DNA of 64,000 bases, from NCBI GenBank assembly GCA_019114385.1, contig DXFP01000036.1, positions 1 to 64,000 on the forward strand, read 5' to 3'. The position numbers were made by a program, and so were the translations under genes. This document shows, piece by piece, positions 10,332-19,606 of the stretch. The DNA is from Candidatus Ligilactobacillus excrementigallinarum. GTDB taxonomy: Bacteria; Bacillota; Bacilli; Lactobacillales; Lactobacillaceae. Under the pieces are notes generated by a model, which saw nothing but the letters and a program-made list of their open reading frames with translations, was not told where the DNA came from and searched no databases. Numbering within the stretch: position 1 is the first letter of the stretch; each line of letters opens with the position of its first letter.

Positions 10332-10598
10332 ATGCAATTAATCTCTAGAAATAATGCAGCAGTTATGATTCAAAAACGAATGAAAACAGGTAAACGGCTG
10401 CATGTTATTATCACTACATGGAAACGGGACCGCAAAATTGAAATCATCCAAAACGGCGGAAATTTCAATTTAAACGAAAACGGCTTTAAGCACTATCAAG
10501 CACAAAAGTTAAACCAGCAAAAGTGTTTGCAAGTCCTTAAAGAACGCATGAACATTGAATTTCCACGGAGTCATCAAGTTTATATTGCATTTAAGTAA
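10332..10598 (+). CDS. Hypothetical protein
   Basis: 88-aa ORF with intergenic spacing; ends just before repeat R3. Confidence 0.6.
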   Translation: MQLISRNNAAVMIQKRMKTGKRLHVIITTWKRDRKIEIIQNGGNFNLNENGFKHYQAQKLNQQKCLQVLKERMNIEFPRSHQVYIAFK

Positions 10599-10600
10599 AG

Positions 10601-10768
10601 TAAAGGAGGTTGTGACATAAGTCCAGCCTCTATTTATATATCTGCATAATCGTGTTCCAAAACAAATAGGCATGTCTGTAAATTCAAAAACCTCCGAATC
10701 AATCCTACATAATTCGTTCGTTTTTTCATTACAACATGCCCATTTTTTTGTGTTTTATCGCACTTTAT
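10601..10768 (-). repeat. Dispersed palindromic repeat, copy R3
   Basis: gaggttgtgacataagtccagcctc...ggcatgtctgtaaattcaaaaacctccgaatcaatcctacataattcgttcg. Confidence 0.9.
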
Positions 10769-11016
10769 TTAATTAAAATTTTTAATGCTAATGAAACAAC
10801 TAATACTAAAATAACTGCTCCAATGATTGAAGGAATAATGGCCATTCCTGCAACTACGGGACCCCAGTAACCTAAAATATGTTCTCCCAAAGCAGAACCT
10901 ATTAATCCAGCAACAATATTAGCAATCCAGCTCATTGATCCACCACGGTTAGTCAACCAGCCAGCCACAGCACCAATAATTGCTCCGATTAGTAATGTCC
11001 AAATTAAATGAAGCAT
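10765..11016 (-). CDS. GlsB/YeaQ/YmgE family stress response membrane protein
   Basis: GAIIGAVAGWLTNRGGSMSWIANIVAGLIGSALGEHILG. Confidence 0.88.
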   Translation of the reverse strand: MLHLIWTLLIGAIIGAVAGWLTNRGGSMSWIANIVAGLIGSALGEHILGYWGPVVAGMAIIPSIIGAVILVLVVSLALKILIK

Positions 11017-11046
11017 CCTCTAACCCTCCCAAAATCAATAATAAAT

Positions 11047-11826
11047 TTATTTTACCTCAAAATCATTTTGAATCTGCTGAATTGCACTTGGTTTTAAAAT
11101 AACCTTAATTACCAAGAAAGCAAAGAGAATAAAGAATAGGATATTTACAATGCCACTTCCGAATAACGGTGCAATATGAGTTAAAATCACTGCAAAGAAG
11201 GCCTCAATAAAACTGAAGAAGAGCGGCACAATAATATTTACACTTCTCAAATATAATAATGCACATACTAAACCTAATGAAAATGCAGCTACTAGCTGAT
11301 AAATGGTTTCCAATACTCCGCCATATAAGTCATTCAACAAAAAGATTTGAAAAACACTATATAATGCTGAACAAGCAACTACACTTTTCGTAACGACATT
11401 TTCCGTCTTCCATTCATGTAGCATCGCTGGTAATAATACGCCAAAAAAGGTTACCACTGGAATTGACGAAGTCGATAAAGTATAAAACAGCCAAAACATT
11501 GGATCCAGTGAAATACGCAATGAAGTTTCTGATGGAATCGTCTTAAACATCACATTAATTGCAACAATATATACCGGCATAAACAACCACAGCCAGCCAA
11601 TACGCCGCATTCCAAACCATTTAAAATAAATTTTCTCTTTTGTATAAAGCCAATTAATCAGTAAAATCAGTCCAATAACGATCAAATTGCTAATCAACAT
11701 ATCTACTGCTGAGATTTTAATTTGGAATAATCTCGAAATTAAATGCAGAATAAAAATTCCAATTAACCAAAATAAAAGTGTCAGCCAAAATTTTTTCAAC
11801 ATTTTTCCTTGATTTTGCTTTTCCAT
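11047..11826 (-). CDS. CPBP-like membrane protein lacking the catalytic motifs
   Basis: Shares INWLYTKEKIYFKW, AFSLGLVCALLYL and related segments with 9492..10256, but EExxxR and both His motifs are replaced. Confidence 0.7.
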   Translation of the reverse strand: MEKQNQGKMLKKFWLTLLFWLIGIFILHLISRLFQIKISAVDMLISNLIVIGLILLINWLYTKEKIYFKWFGMRRIGWLWLFMPVYIVAINVMFKTIPSETSLRISLDPMFWLFYTLSTSSIPVVTFFGVLLPAMLHEWKTENVVTKSVVACSALYSVFQIFLLNDLYGGVLETIYQLVAAFSLGLVCALLYLRSVNIIVPLFFSFIEAFFAVILTHIAPLFGSGIVNILFFILFAFLVIKVILKPSAIQQIQNDFEVK

Positions 11827-11970
11827 TAATAATCCCTTTCAATTAATCAATTTCAATAATAATTTTAGTATACTTTCACCTGAAATGGAACATGGAAACC
11901 TACTTCACATCATTATGCATTAAAATGTTCTATAATAGTGTTGTTAACTAAACAGAAAGGACAGATTATT

Positions 11971-12351
11971 ATGCAACATGCTTTAATCAATCATGATATC
12001 GAAAATGTTGAACGCCAAATTAAAAAATTTATTGCTGATGAGGGATTCAAAATATTTGATGATATTGACCAACGTCAAGAAGCTGTAAATGTCGGCTTAG
12101 AAATTCCAGAAACTCGATTAATTATTTTTGGCAATCCTAAGGTGGGAACCTTACTCATGCAAGAAAATGATGATATCACTTTCGAACTTCCTATCAAGAT
12201 TTTACTAATTCAGAAAGAAAAACAAACTGAATTAATTTACCGTGACCCGCTTAATTTCCCAGGAAATAATGAATTATCTGCCCAAGGCCAAGCTATTTTA
12301 CAACGCATGCATACCATGTATACTAAAATGATTGCAGCTGCCAAGCAGTAA
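11971..12351 (+). CDS. DUF302 domain-containing protein
   Basis: MQHALINHDIENVERQIKKFIADEGFKIFDDIDQ...RLIIFGNPKVGTLLM; start reset from 11938 by RBS agaaagga. Confidence 0.85.
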   Translation: MQHALINHDIENVERQIKKFIADEGFKIFDDIDQRQEAVNVGLEIPETRLIIFGNPKVGTLLMQENDDITFELPIKILLIQKEKQTELIYRDPLNFPGNNELSAQGQAILQRMHTMYTKMIAAAKQ

Positions 12352-12355
12352 ATTT

Positions 12356-12371
12356 AGTTTCACGTGAAACA
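12356..12371 (+). promoter_or_regulatory. parS: parS chromosome partitioning site (ParB/Spo0J binding)
   Basis: AGTTTCACGTGAAACA differs from TGTTTCACGTGAAACA only at the first base; intergenic and about 16 kb from the unwinding region. Confidence 0.88.
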
Positions 12372-12372
12372 C

Positions 12373-13155
12373 TTAAAACCACGTAGTCAGAAAATGACTT
12401 GCGTGGCGTTTTTGTTTATGATGACTTGGAAAATCCTGTCCAATATCAGTAAAAACGCCGTCAACTCCCCAGTTAAATAGCTGATTAGCCCGATCAATTC
12501 GATCAACAGTCCATACATTCACTTCAAAACCTGCCTGTTTCATTTTTTCTACTTGTCGTTGATTTAGGTGCCGATTATCCGGATGAATGATTTTAGTTCC
12601 AATTAATTTTGCAATTGGACGCCAAAATGGCAAAGTGTACGGATTAAACAAACATGCATATTCTAAATCTGGTCTTAACTTCTGCAACTGCATCAAAATA
12701 TCTGGATAAAAAGACGAAATCACTACTCGGCACGCTGGATTAATCCGATTAATTTTGACTGCTAACTGCTGAACCATTGAATTCGTCAATTGTTTAGCAT
12801 CTTTTCCAGTTACAGATTTTATTTCCAAATTAACATTGATTTGTGTCCGGTTTAGAAAATCAATCAACTGATCAAATGTCGGAACTTTTTCTGCACAATA
12901 TTGTTCATCAAACCACGCTCCTGCAGAATACTGCTGTAGTTGAGCAAATGTCATTTCAGAAATTTTGCCTATTCCATTTGTAGTGCGGGAAATTTCTGTA
13001 TCATGCATAATTACTAACTTCTCATCTTGTGTAATCGCAATATCCGTTTCCAACCAATTAATATTATATGCAGGCATCAATTCAAACGCTGCCATCGTAT
13101 TTTCCGGTGCCAAAGTAGACATTCCACGATGCGCAATGATTTTCTTCGATTCCAT
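12373..13155 (-). CDS. Glycerophosphodiester phosphodiesterase
   Basis: IIAHRGMSTLAPENTMAAFELM...LETDIAITQDEKLVIMHD...VFTDIGQDF. Confidence 0.93.
   Translation of the reverse strand: MESKKIIAHRGMSTLAPENTMAAFELMPAYNINWLETDIAITQDEKLVIMHDTEISRTTNGIGKISEMTFAQLQQYSAGAWFDEQYCAEKVPTFDQLIDFLNRTQINVNLEIKSVTGKDAKQLTNSMVQQLAVKINRINPACRVVISSFYPDILMQLQKLRPDLEYACLFNPYTLPFWRPIAKLIGTKIIHPDNRHLNQRQVEKMKQAGFEVNVWTVDRIDRANQLFNWGVDGVFTDIGQDFPSHHKQKRHASHFLTTWF
12376..12421 (+). terminator. Terminator for the DUF302 gene, embedded in the 3' coding end of the convergent GDPD gene
   Basis: CCACGTAGTCA-gaaaa-TGACTTGCGTGG then CGTTTTTGTTT. Confidence 0.75.
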
Positions 13156-13203
13156 TTCGTCACATTCTTTCTTAATTATTTACTACTATATATTTTATAC
13201 TAA

Positions 13204-13274
13204 AAAGAGGCTGACTTAAGCCAGCCTCCATTTCTATATTTATATCCCTGTTATTGGCGTTTTGTCACACCTTT
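13204..13274 (-). repeat. Dispersed palindromic repeat, copy R4 (internally deleted)
   Basis: aaagaggctgacttaagccagcctccatttctatat...gttttgtcacacctt. Confidence 0.65.
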
Positions 13275-13298
13275 ATTTGGAATATTTTAACTACAAAA

Positions 13299-13470
13299 AA
13301 AGTGAGACTGGGCGGTCTCACCTGGGAGAGTTTTCGTTTACGCTAAGTTCATATTAAGGGGTCAAGAACAGCGCACAAATTAAAAAAACGAAAACTTATT
13401 AAATAACAGTGGCTCTAGGTTTTTAATCATTTTCAAGTATCGGTTGGGAGAGGATACTATACTTTCCGAT
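13299..13470 (-). ncRNA. Candidate structured sRNA with C-rich motifs and strong terminator
   Basis: Minus strand: CCTCTCCCA ... GTTTTCGTTT...AAACGAAAAC stem with TTGACCCCTTAATAT apical region ... CTCTCCCA ... GTGAGACcgcccaGTCTCAC-TTTTTTT. No ORF. Confidence 0.5.
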
Positions 13471-13754
13471 GATATTAATTCATCAGTTGTATTTAAAGAG
13501 AGTAATAATACATAATGGATATGTATTTACCGGTCTAAATATTCGTACAATATAAGTTACTGAGTAAGTGAAAATTGAAATCCACTGTTATTCCTTATCA
13601 AAAGCGTTTATCTTTACATAGAAATTATTAACTTCCATGTTCAGTTATCATCTTATCATTCGGATAAAAAATCTGATCAAAATTTCCTGAATTGCCGTTT
13701 TTATTTCCTGAATGAAGATTAAATCATCAAATTACTTAAAATGTCCTAAAATAT

Positions 13755-13797
13755 GAAACAGCAACTTGCAAAAATCTTTTCGCAAATTGCTGTTTCA
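13755..13797 (-). terminator. Hairpin terminator downstream of the 79-aa membrane protein
   Basis: gaaacagcaacttgc...gcaaattgctgtttc. Confidence 0.6.
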
Positions 13798-13803
13798 ACT
13801 TAA

Positions 13804-14043
13804 TTATTTTCCAATTAATTGCACAATCGTTTCTGGACTGAAAAACATCCAGAGTCCAATAATTAATGCGATTAATCCTAAAAGTGCTCCGTAGTACAAG
13901 GCAAGCGGCGAGAAACTATTCTTTGTGCCTTTGGTTCTCAAAAAGCGATAATACTTCCACGCTGCAAATAATTGCCAAATACCGATTAATGCAAGCACAA
14001 TTCCTGATATTCGAAATACCATTATCCTTCCAACTTTCCCCAT
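13804..14043 (-). CDS. Small membrane protein, hypothetical
   Basis: 79 aa with two hydrophobic segments; start may be 14022. Confidence 0.6.
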   Translation of the reverse strand: MGKVGRIMVFRISGIVLALIGIWQLFAAWKYYRFLRTKGTKNSFSPLALYYGALLGLIALIIGLWMFFSPETIVQLIGK

Positions 14044-14057
14044 TAGATTACTTGCGG

Positions 14058-14138
14058 CTAAATTAACAATACTATGCCGACAAGCGTTGCAATCACAGCC
14101 AAGTCAAAGCCAGCATACACTGCAGCTGAACTAGACAT
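14058..14138 (-). CDS. Candidate 26-aa hydrophobic peptide
   Basis: MSSSAAVYAGFDLAVIATLVGIVLLI* read on the minus strand. Confidence 0.25.
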   Translation of the reverse strand: MSSSAAVYAGFDLAVIATLVGIVLLI

Positions 14139-14288
14139 TCGCTGTACTCTTTGCTTTCAGTACTTGATTAATAAAAAAACTCCCAAATTCCAAGCATTCT
14201 TGCCATTATCTCCCCCTTCTTTCATTCGGCTAATATTAATTATAATTATTTTAGATAATTTTCCAAACTTTTTTATAGTCAAATAAAA

Positions 14289-15674
14289 TCATTTTTTATC
14301 ATAGCGAGTCATCTTTAGCGGATCTACCCATCGATCAAAATCAGCTGCTGACACTTTGCCTGATTGTAAAGCTGCTTCGCGTAATGTCAATCCTTCTTTT
14401 TCTGCTAACTGAGCAATTTCAGCGCTTGCATGATAACCAATATGCGGAGAAAGCGCCGTAACCGTCATCAATGAATGATCCACCAACTCTTGCATTCGCT
14501 CCTGGTTCACCGTCAAGCCTTTAATCATTTTATCTGCAAAGCCGTAAATCGTTCCGGTCAGTAATTTGGCCGATTCCAAAAATGCAGCAATAATTACCGG
14601 TTTATAAACATTCATTTCAAAATTGCCTTGTGAACTGGCAACCGTAATCGTAGTATCATTTCCCATAACCCGGACTGCCGCCATTGTAATTGCTTCGGCT
14701 TGTGTTGGATTAACTTTACCAGGCATAATAGATGATCCCGGTTCATTTGCCGGAATGTTGAGTTCATTATAGCCGGCGCGCGGACCACTGGCTAAGAACC
14801 GAACATCGTTAGCAATTTTCAACAAGTCACTCGCTAAAGTTTTGATTGCACCATGAACTGCGTTAAGTGCAGAATGAGCAGCTAACCCATAAAACTTATT
14901 TGATTTTGCTGTAAAATCGGCATCATAAATTTGATTCAAATGCTTAGTCAATTGATCAGCAAACCCAACTGGAGTATTTAATCCTGTACCAACTGCCGTT
15001 CCGCCGATTGCTAATTCATTTAAGTCCGACATTAATTTTTGAATAAAGTTTAAATCATGCTGCAACATGCTGACCCAGCCGCTGATTTCTTGGCCAAAAG
15101 TTAACGGTGTTGCATCTTGTAAATGAGTTCGTCCAATTTTGACAACTTTCCAGTATTGGTTTTGCTTCTTGGTTAATTCATCAATTAAATGTTGTATGGC
15201 ACGATTTAGTTTTTTAATCGCTATCATTGCTGCAATATTCATTGCGGTTGGGAAGGTATCGTTCGAACTTTGTGATCGATTAACATCATCGTTAGGCAAA
15301 ATTTCAACAGTTGCATCCATTTTCCGCGTTAAATTGGCAATCACTTCATTGGCATTCATGTTTGTTTGTGTTCCTGAGCCCGTTTGGTAAACATGCAATG
15401 GAAAAGCAGTTCTCAATTCAGTATCGCTGCAATCTAACAACTGGTCTACTGCTTTTACAATTAAATCAGCTTTCTTTTGCTCCAAATTACCTTGTTCATA
15501 GTTGGCTAAAGCTGCCGCCTTTTTAATATTCAACATTGCTTTAATAATTTCCAACGGCATTAATTCTCCTGTAGGAAAATTATTCCGGCTGCGTTCCGTT
15601 TGCGGTCCCCATAACGCATCCTTAGGAATTCGCACTTCTCCAAGTGTATCTGCTTCAATCCGATAGTCTTTCAT
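14289..15674 (-). CDS. fumC: Fumarate hydratase class II
   Basis: GSSIMPGKVNPTQAEA signature; real start MKDYRIEADTLGEVRIPKDALWGPQT at 15674. Confidence 0.95.
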   Translation of the reverse strand: MKDYRIEADTLGEVRIPKDALWGPQTERSRNNFPTGELMPLEIIKAMLNIKKAAALANYEQGNLEQKKADLIVKAVDQLLDCSDTELRTAFPLHVYQTGSGTQTNMNANEVIANLTRKMDATVEILPNDDVNRSQSSNDTFPTAMNIAAMIAIKKLNRAIQHLIDELTKKQNQYWKVVKIGRTHLQDATPLTFGQEISGWVSMLQHDLNFIQKLMSDLNELAIGGTAVGTGLNTPVGFADQLTKHLNQIYDADFTAKSNKFYGLAAHSALNAVHGAIKTLASDLLKIANDVRFLASGPRAGYNELNIPANEPGSSIMPGKVNPTQAEAITMAAVRVMGNDTTITVASSQGNFEMNVYKPVIIAAFLESAKLLTGTIYGFADKMIKGLTVNQERMQELVDHSLMTVTALSPHIGYHASAEIAQLAEKEGLTLREAALQSGKVSAADFDRWVDPLKMTRYDKK

Positions 15675-15753
15675 AATAAATCTCCTTTCTAATTTATCAA
15701 TGCTTATTATAGTACATTTTTTAATGATGCTTAATTTGAAAAAAATCTGCGAT

Positions 15754-15866
15754 ATAGATTCAACCTCTATTTCTATATCCATAAAAAACAAACAGGTATA
15801 CCTGTAAGAAATTCTGAATCAACACTTTGTTTTCCTTACAGCATACCTGTTTTACTGCGCTTTTTA
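15754..15866 (-). repeat. Dispersed palindromic repeat, copy R5 (diverged)
   Basis: attcaacctctatttctatatcc...aaacaggtatacctgtaag...ctgaatcaac...cttacagcatacctgttt. Confidence 0.75.
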
Positions 15867-15870
15867 ACTT

Positions 15871-16848
15871 TTAGATAAATTGCAAAATGCCCATCAATAC
15901 TGGAACTACTACGATAAATAATACCGTACTCATTACAACGACATTGGTTGCATACTTGACATCTCCATGAGCCTCATCCGCCAAAATTGGCAAAACTGCG
16001 AGCATTGGAGTTGCTGATTGCACAATCAATGTTTGTTGCATCAATCGTGGTAAATCAAAGTGCAATGCTGAAGCACCAAATTTAATTAACAAAATCAAAA
16101 TGATTGGTGATAATACAAACCGGCCAAGCAATGCTACTACTGAGTCACGATCGAATTTAAAGTTATTCAAACCGGCATCACACAACACAATTCCGATATA
16201 AATCAATGATAATGGTGTTACTAAGTTACCAACATAACTCAATGTTTGGAATAAGAATGAAGGTTGACTGTTTGGCAAACCTAATAATAACCAAATAATA
16301 GCGACCACAAATCCAACTAAAGGCATTGGTAATAATTTTTGCCAATTTAATTTCCGCTTTTGCTTCTTACTTTTATCAACTGTCGGATCATCATTGTAAA
16401 TTAAGAAGATTCCGAATGCCCATGTTGAAACTGTATTAATCAAATAGTAAATTAAGAAATATGGCATTGCCTTGCTGCCAAATAATGCGTTATTTAATGG
16501 CATTCCAATGAAGATTGTATTGGCGTTTACAATCGCGTTCATCAAAATTCCCCGTCTGCCGGGACGAACTTTCATCACTTTAACTACTAAATAAGCAATT
16601 AAGTAACCAATAATTACTCCTAAGGCAGGGAAAAGCAATCCTTCACCTAAGCTGCCTAAACTTGAACGTGTCAAATGTTTTTGCACTGACACAAAGATTG
16701 AAGCAGGTAATGCGATTTTTGTGATCAAATTTGAAATATTGCCTGCAAAAGAATCATTAAACCATCCGAATTTCCGTAGTAAGTATCCCAAGGCCATAAT
16801 CAATACAATGACAACTACACTTGAGACTGAAGTTAAAAATGTGCCCAT
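15871..16848 (-). CDS. AEC family permease, probable malate permease
   Basis: MGTFLTSVSSVVVIVLIMALGYLLRKFGWF; paired with malolactic enzyme. Confidence 0.85.
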   Translation of the reverse strand: MGTFLTSVSSVVVIVLIMALGYLLRKFGWFNDSFAGNISNLITKIALPASIFVSVQKHLTRSSLGSLGEGLLFPALGVIIGYLIAYLVVKVMKVRPGRRGILMNAIVNANTIFIGMPLNNALFGSKAMPYFLIYYLINTVSTWAFGIFLIYNDDPTVDKSKKQKRKLNWQKLLPMPLVGFVVAIIWLLLGLPNSQPSFLFQTLSYVGNLVTPLSLIYIGIVLCDAGLNNFKFDRDSVVALLGRFVLSPIILILLIKFGASALHFDLPRLMQQTLIVQSATPMLAVLPILADEAHGDVKYATNVVVMSTVLFIVVVPVLMGILQFI

Positions 16849-16874
16849 TTTGGTTCTCCTTCTATAATAATATC

Positions 16875-18494
16875 CTAGTATTTTGGTTCCCATTTCATAT
16901 CTGCAACAGCCTTTTGTGCATCATCAACTCCTGCAATTCCTTGATTAATCGCACTTTGAGCAACTGTTGCTGCAACTGTTTGGGTAAAGTCAGTCAATTT
17001 CGCAACTGGTGGTAATACTGCTGCACCTGGTTGACTTGCATCTACAATGTCGCCTAAGGCATGGGCTGCAGCTGCCAACATTTTTTCATTTACTACCTTT
17101 GCCTTAGCTGCAATTGCACCATAACCAACACCTGGGTAAACCAATGCATTATTAGCTTGACCGATTGTGTAAGTTACACCCTTGTATTCAACTGGAGCTG
17201 ATGGGATTCCAGTAGCGACCAATGCACGACCGTCTGTCCATTTAATCAAGTCTTCTGCTTTAGCTTCCAATAACTTCGTTGGATTTGAAATTGGGAAAAT
17301 AATTGGACGTTCTGTATGAGCAGCCATTTCTTTAACAATAGATTCAGTAAAGGCACCCGGTTGCTTTGAAGTTCCAATCATTACAGTTGGGTGAACAGCC
17401 TTCACAATTGCTTCTAAGTTAGTTAATTCATCCGCATTTTCAAATTCACTGCGTTGACGCACAAATGGCTTTTGTGCAGGTGTTAAGCCTTCGGTATCTT
17501 CAAACAATAATCCCTGCTTATCAACCAAATAGAAATGCTTCTTAGCTTCTTCTCTGTCCATTCCTTGACGCACTAATTCATCACACATCATTTGTGCAAT
17601 TCCGCATCCCGCTGTACCAGCACCGAATGTTAAGAAGACTTGATCTTCGAGTTTTTGTTTTGAAATCTTCAATGCTCCTAAGATTCCTGCTAAACAAATG
17701 ATTCCGGTACCTTGGATATCATCATTAAATACTGGAATTTCATCTTGATATTTTTGTAAAATAACATCTGCATTTGAACGCCCAAAGTCTTCAAAGTGCA
17801 ATAAAACATCAGGGAATAATTTCCGAGCAGCCTTAACAAATTTATCTACAGCTTCATAGTAACGGTCGCCATAAATCCGTTTGTGGTGTTCACCTAAGTA
17901 CAATGGATCGTTTAGCAATTCTTCATTATCTGTTCCAGCATCTAATGAAACTGGCAATACATTGCGAGGATCAATTCCAGAAGCAGCAGTATAAACCATT
18001 AACTTACCGATTGAGATATCGACCCCTTGAGTTCCCCAATCACCAATTCCTAAAATTGCTTCAGCATCTGAAATCACAATTAACTTAATGTCGCGTCCAT
18101 CAGCCGCATTCTTCAAAGTTTCTTCAATGTCATCTTGAGCATCGACCGAAATAAATGCTGCATCCTGAGGTTGAACAAATACATGGCTGTAATTTTCGAT
18201 TGAATCTGCAATTACAGGATCATATACGATTGGCATAAATTCAACTAAATGTTTGTCCATTAAATAGTAAAATAATGTCCGATTAGTATTAAATACTTCC
18301 ATTAAAAATTGCCGTTTTTCAAAATCATTTGGCTTAGCTTGGAAGTGAGCATAAGTTTGTTGTGCTTGTTCTTCAATTGTTTGAACATTAACAGGCAATG
18401 TTCCTACCAAATCTAATTCTTTCCGTTCTTCTTTAGTAAATGCAGTTCCTTTGTTTAAAAAAGGATCCTTTAATACTTCAATTCCACGTTTCAT
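16875..18494 (-). CDS. mleS: Malolactic enzyme
   Basis: [34 protein letters not shown]..., [32 protein letters not shown]; 539 aa. Confidence 0.93.
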   Translation of the reverse strand: MKRGIEVLKDPFLNKGTAFTKEERKELDLVGTLPVNVQTIEEQAQQTYAHFQAKPNDFEKRQFLMEVFNTNRTLFYYLMDKHLVEFMPIVYDPVIADSIENYSHVFVQPQDAAFISVDAQDDIEETLKNAADGRDIKLIVISDAEAILGIGDWGTQGVDISIGKLMVYTAASGIDPRNVLPVSLDAGTDNEELLNDPLYLGEHHKRIYGDRYYEAVDKFVKAARKLFPDVLLHFEDFGRSNADVILQKYQDEIPVFNDDIQGTGIICLAGILGALKISKQKLEDQVFLTFGAGTAGCGIAQMMCDELVRQGMDREEAKKHFYLVDKQGLLFEDTEGLTPAQKPFVRQRSEFENADELTNLEAIVKAVHPTVMIGTSKQPGAFTESIVKEMAAHTERPIIFPISNPTKLLEAKAEDLIKWTDGRALVATGIPSAPVEYKGVTYTIGQANNALVYPGVGYGAIAAKAKVVNEKMLAAAAHALGDIVDASQPGAAVLPPVAKLTDFTQTVAATVAQSAINQGIAGVDDAQKAVADMKWEPKY

Positions 18495-18616
18495 GGTAAC
18501 TGATCTTCTTTCTTTAATATTTTATACCTGAAGTTTAATCTTTCTTAATAATTATAGTCAAATGTATCACTTAAGATAAAAAATATTTATATGACATAAA
18601 TAGCCAAAATAAAAAT

Positions 18617-18775
18617 GAAGGTGTAAAAAAACAAACAGGCATGTTGTAAGAAGAAAACCGAATGAATTACCGTAGTATTAATTCGGAGGTTTTTGAATTT
18701 ACAGACATGCCTGTTTGTTTTGGAACCCGATTATGCGAATATAGAATAGAGGTTGGACTTATGTCACAACCTCTT
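18617..18775 (+). repeat. Dispersed palindromic repeat, copy R6
   Basis: aaacaggcatgttgtaag...ttcggaggtttttgaatttacagacatgcctgtttgttttggaacccgattatgcg...gaggttggacttatgtcacaacctc. Confidence 0.92.
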
Positions 18776-18782
18776 ACAAATT

Positions 18783-19430
18783 TTAGTTATCACCTTGTTG
18801 CAAGTGATTTGCATCGTTATTAACTTTACTTTGTTGTTCAGGTGTTGAATAATATTTTTGAACTAATTGTGATACAGAGACGGTCCGTGTCATTAATTTT
18901 TCATCTGCCACACAATTGCCAGAATTTGGATTTAGGCGTTTGAATGTTACCATATCACCATTTACTTTCCAGTAAATATTAGCTGTTCCATCACCATGAG
19001 TGGAAATGAAATTATATCCGCTAGTTTCGCCATTTCCATTATCTATACCGTACCACAAATGGTTATCATTGACATATTCATCAATGACCTCAGGTTCTTG
19101 GTCCATTGCCAACAAAATTCCCATTTGCTGTGGTGTAATATCCTTAGTTGCTACTTTGCTTGAGGAATCTGAATTAACTGAAGAGTTTGAACTGCTGTTC
19201 ATTAATGACGATCTTGCACTGCTTTGACTGCTCAGACTGCTTGCAACTGATGAAGAAACAATTGAATTGCTTGTTTCTTGCTTAGATTGCGCTTTTTCTG
19301 TTTTAAAAGCAGTTGACTTCTTAGTTGCTTTTTCAGTATTTGAGTTGCCACACGCTGCAAGCGACACTGACATCAACACTGCTGCTGAACCCAGTAATGT
19401 TGCTTTGATTGATTTTTTCATAACTAACAT
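18783..19430 (-). CDS. Secreted lipoprotein (Lreu_0056-like)
   Basis: Lipobox MKKSIKATLLGSAAVLMSVSLAACG, Ser-rich linker, folded C-terminal domain; the upstream extension in the ORF track is unsupported, and the start position is approximate. Confidence 0.75.
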   Translation of the reverse strand: MLVMKKSIKATLLGSAAVLMSVSLAACGNSNTEKATKKSTAFKTEKAQSKQETSNSIVSSSVASSLSSQSSARSSLMNSSSNSSVNSDSSSKVATKDITPQQMGILLAMDQEPEVIDEYVNDNHLWYGIDNGNGETSGYNFISTHGDGTANIYWKVNGDMVTFKRLNPNSGNCVADEKLMTRTVSVSQLVQKYYSTPEQQSKVNNDANHLQQGDN

Positions 19431-19606
19431 CTCTTCCTTTTTATCTTTCCAAAGAACAAACATACTCAAACGAAGGTAAAAAGTCAAATTTATATACAAT
19501 TAAATAAGCAGACTGCATACTATTTGCAATCTGCTTATGAATTAATTAAATTTAGGTGTTGTTGCTGTGTATCCGAGCTATTAATCGTGCTCTCACATCT
19601 TTTATC

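Noticed and set aside
15675-15791. 39-residue N-terminal extension of fumarase
   Set aside because: MFFMDIEIEVESIS... is translated repeat R5; MKDYRIEADTLGE at 15674 is the conserved start.
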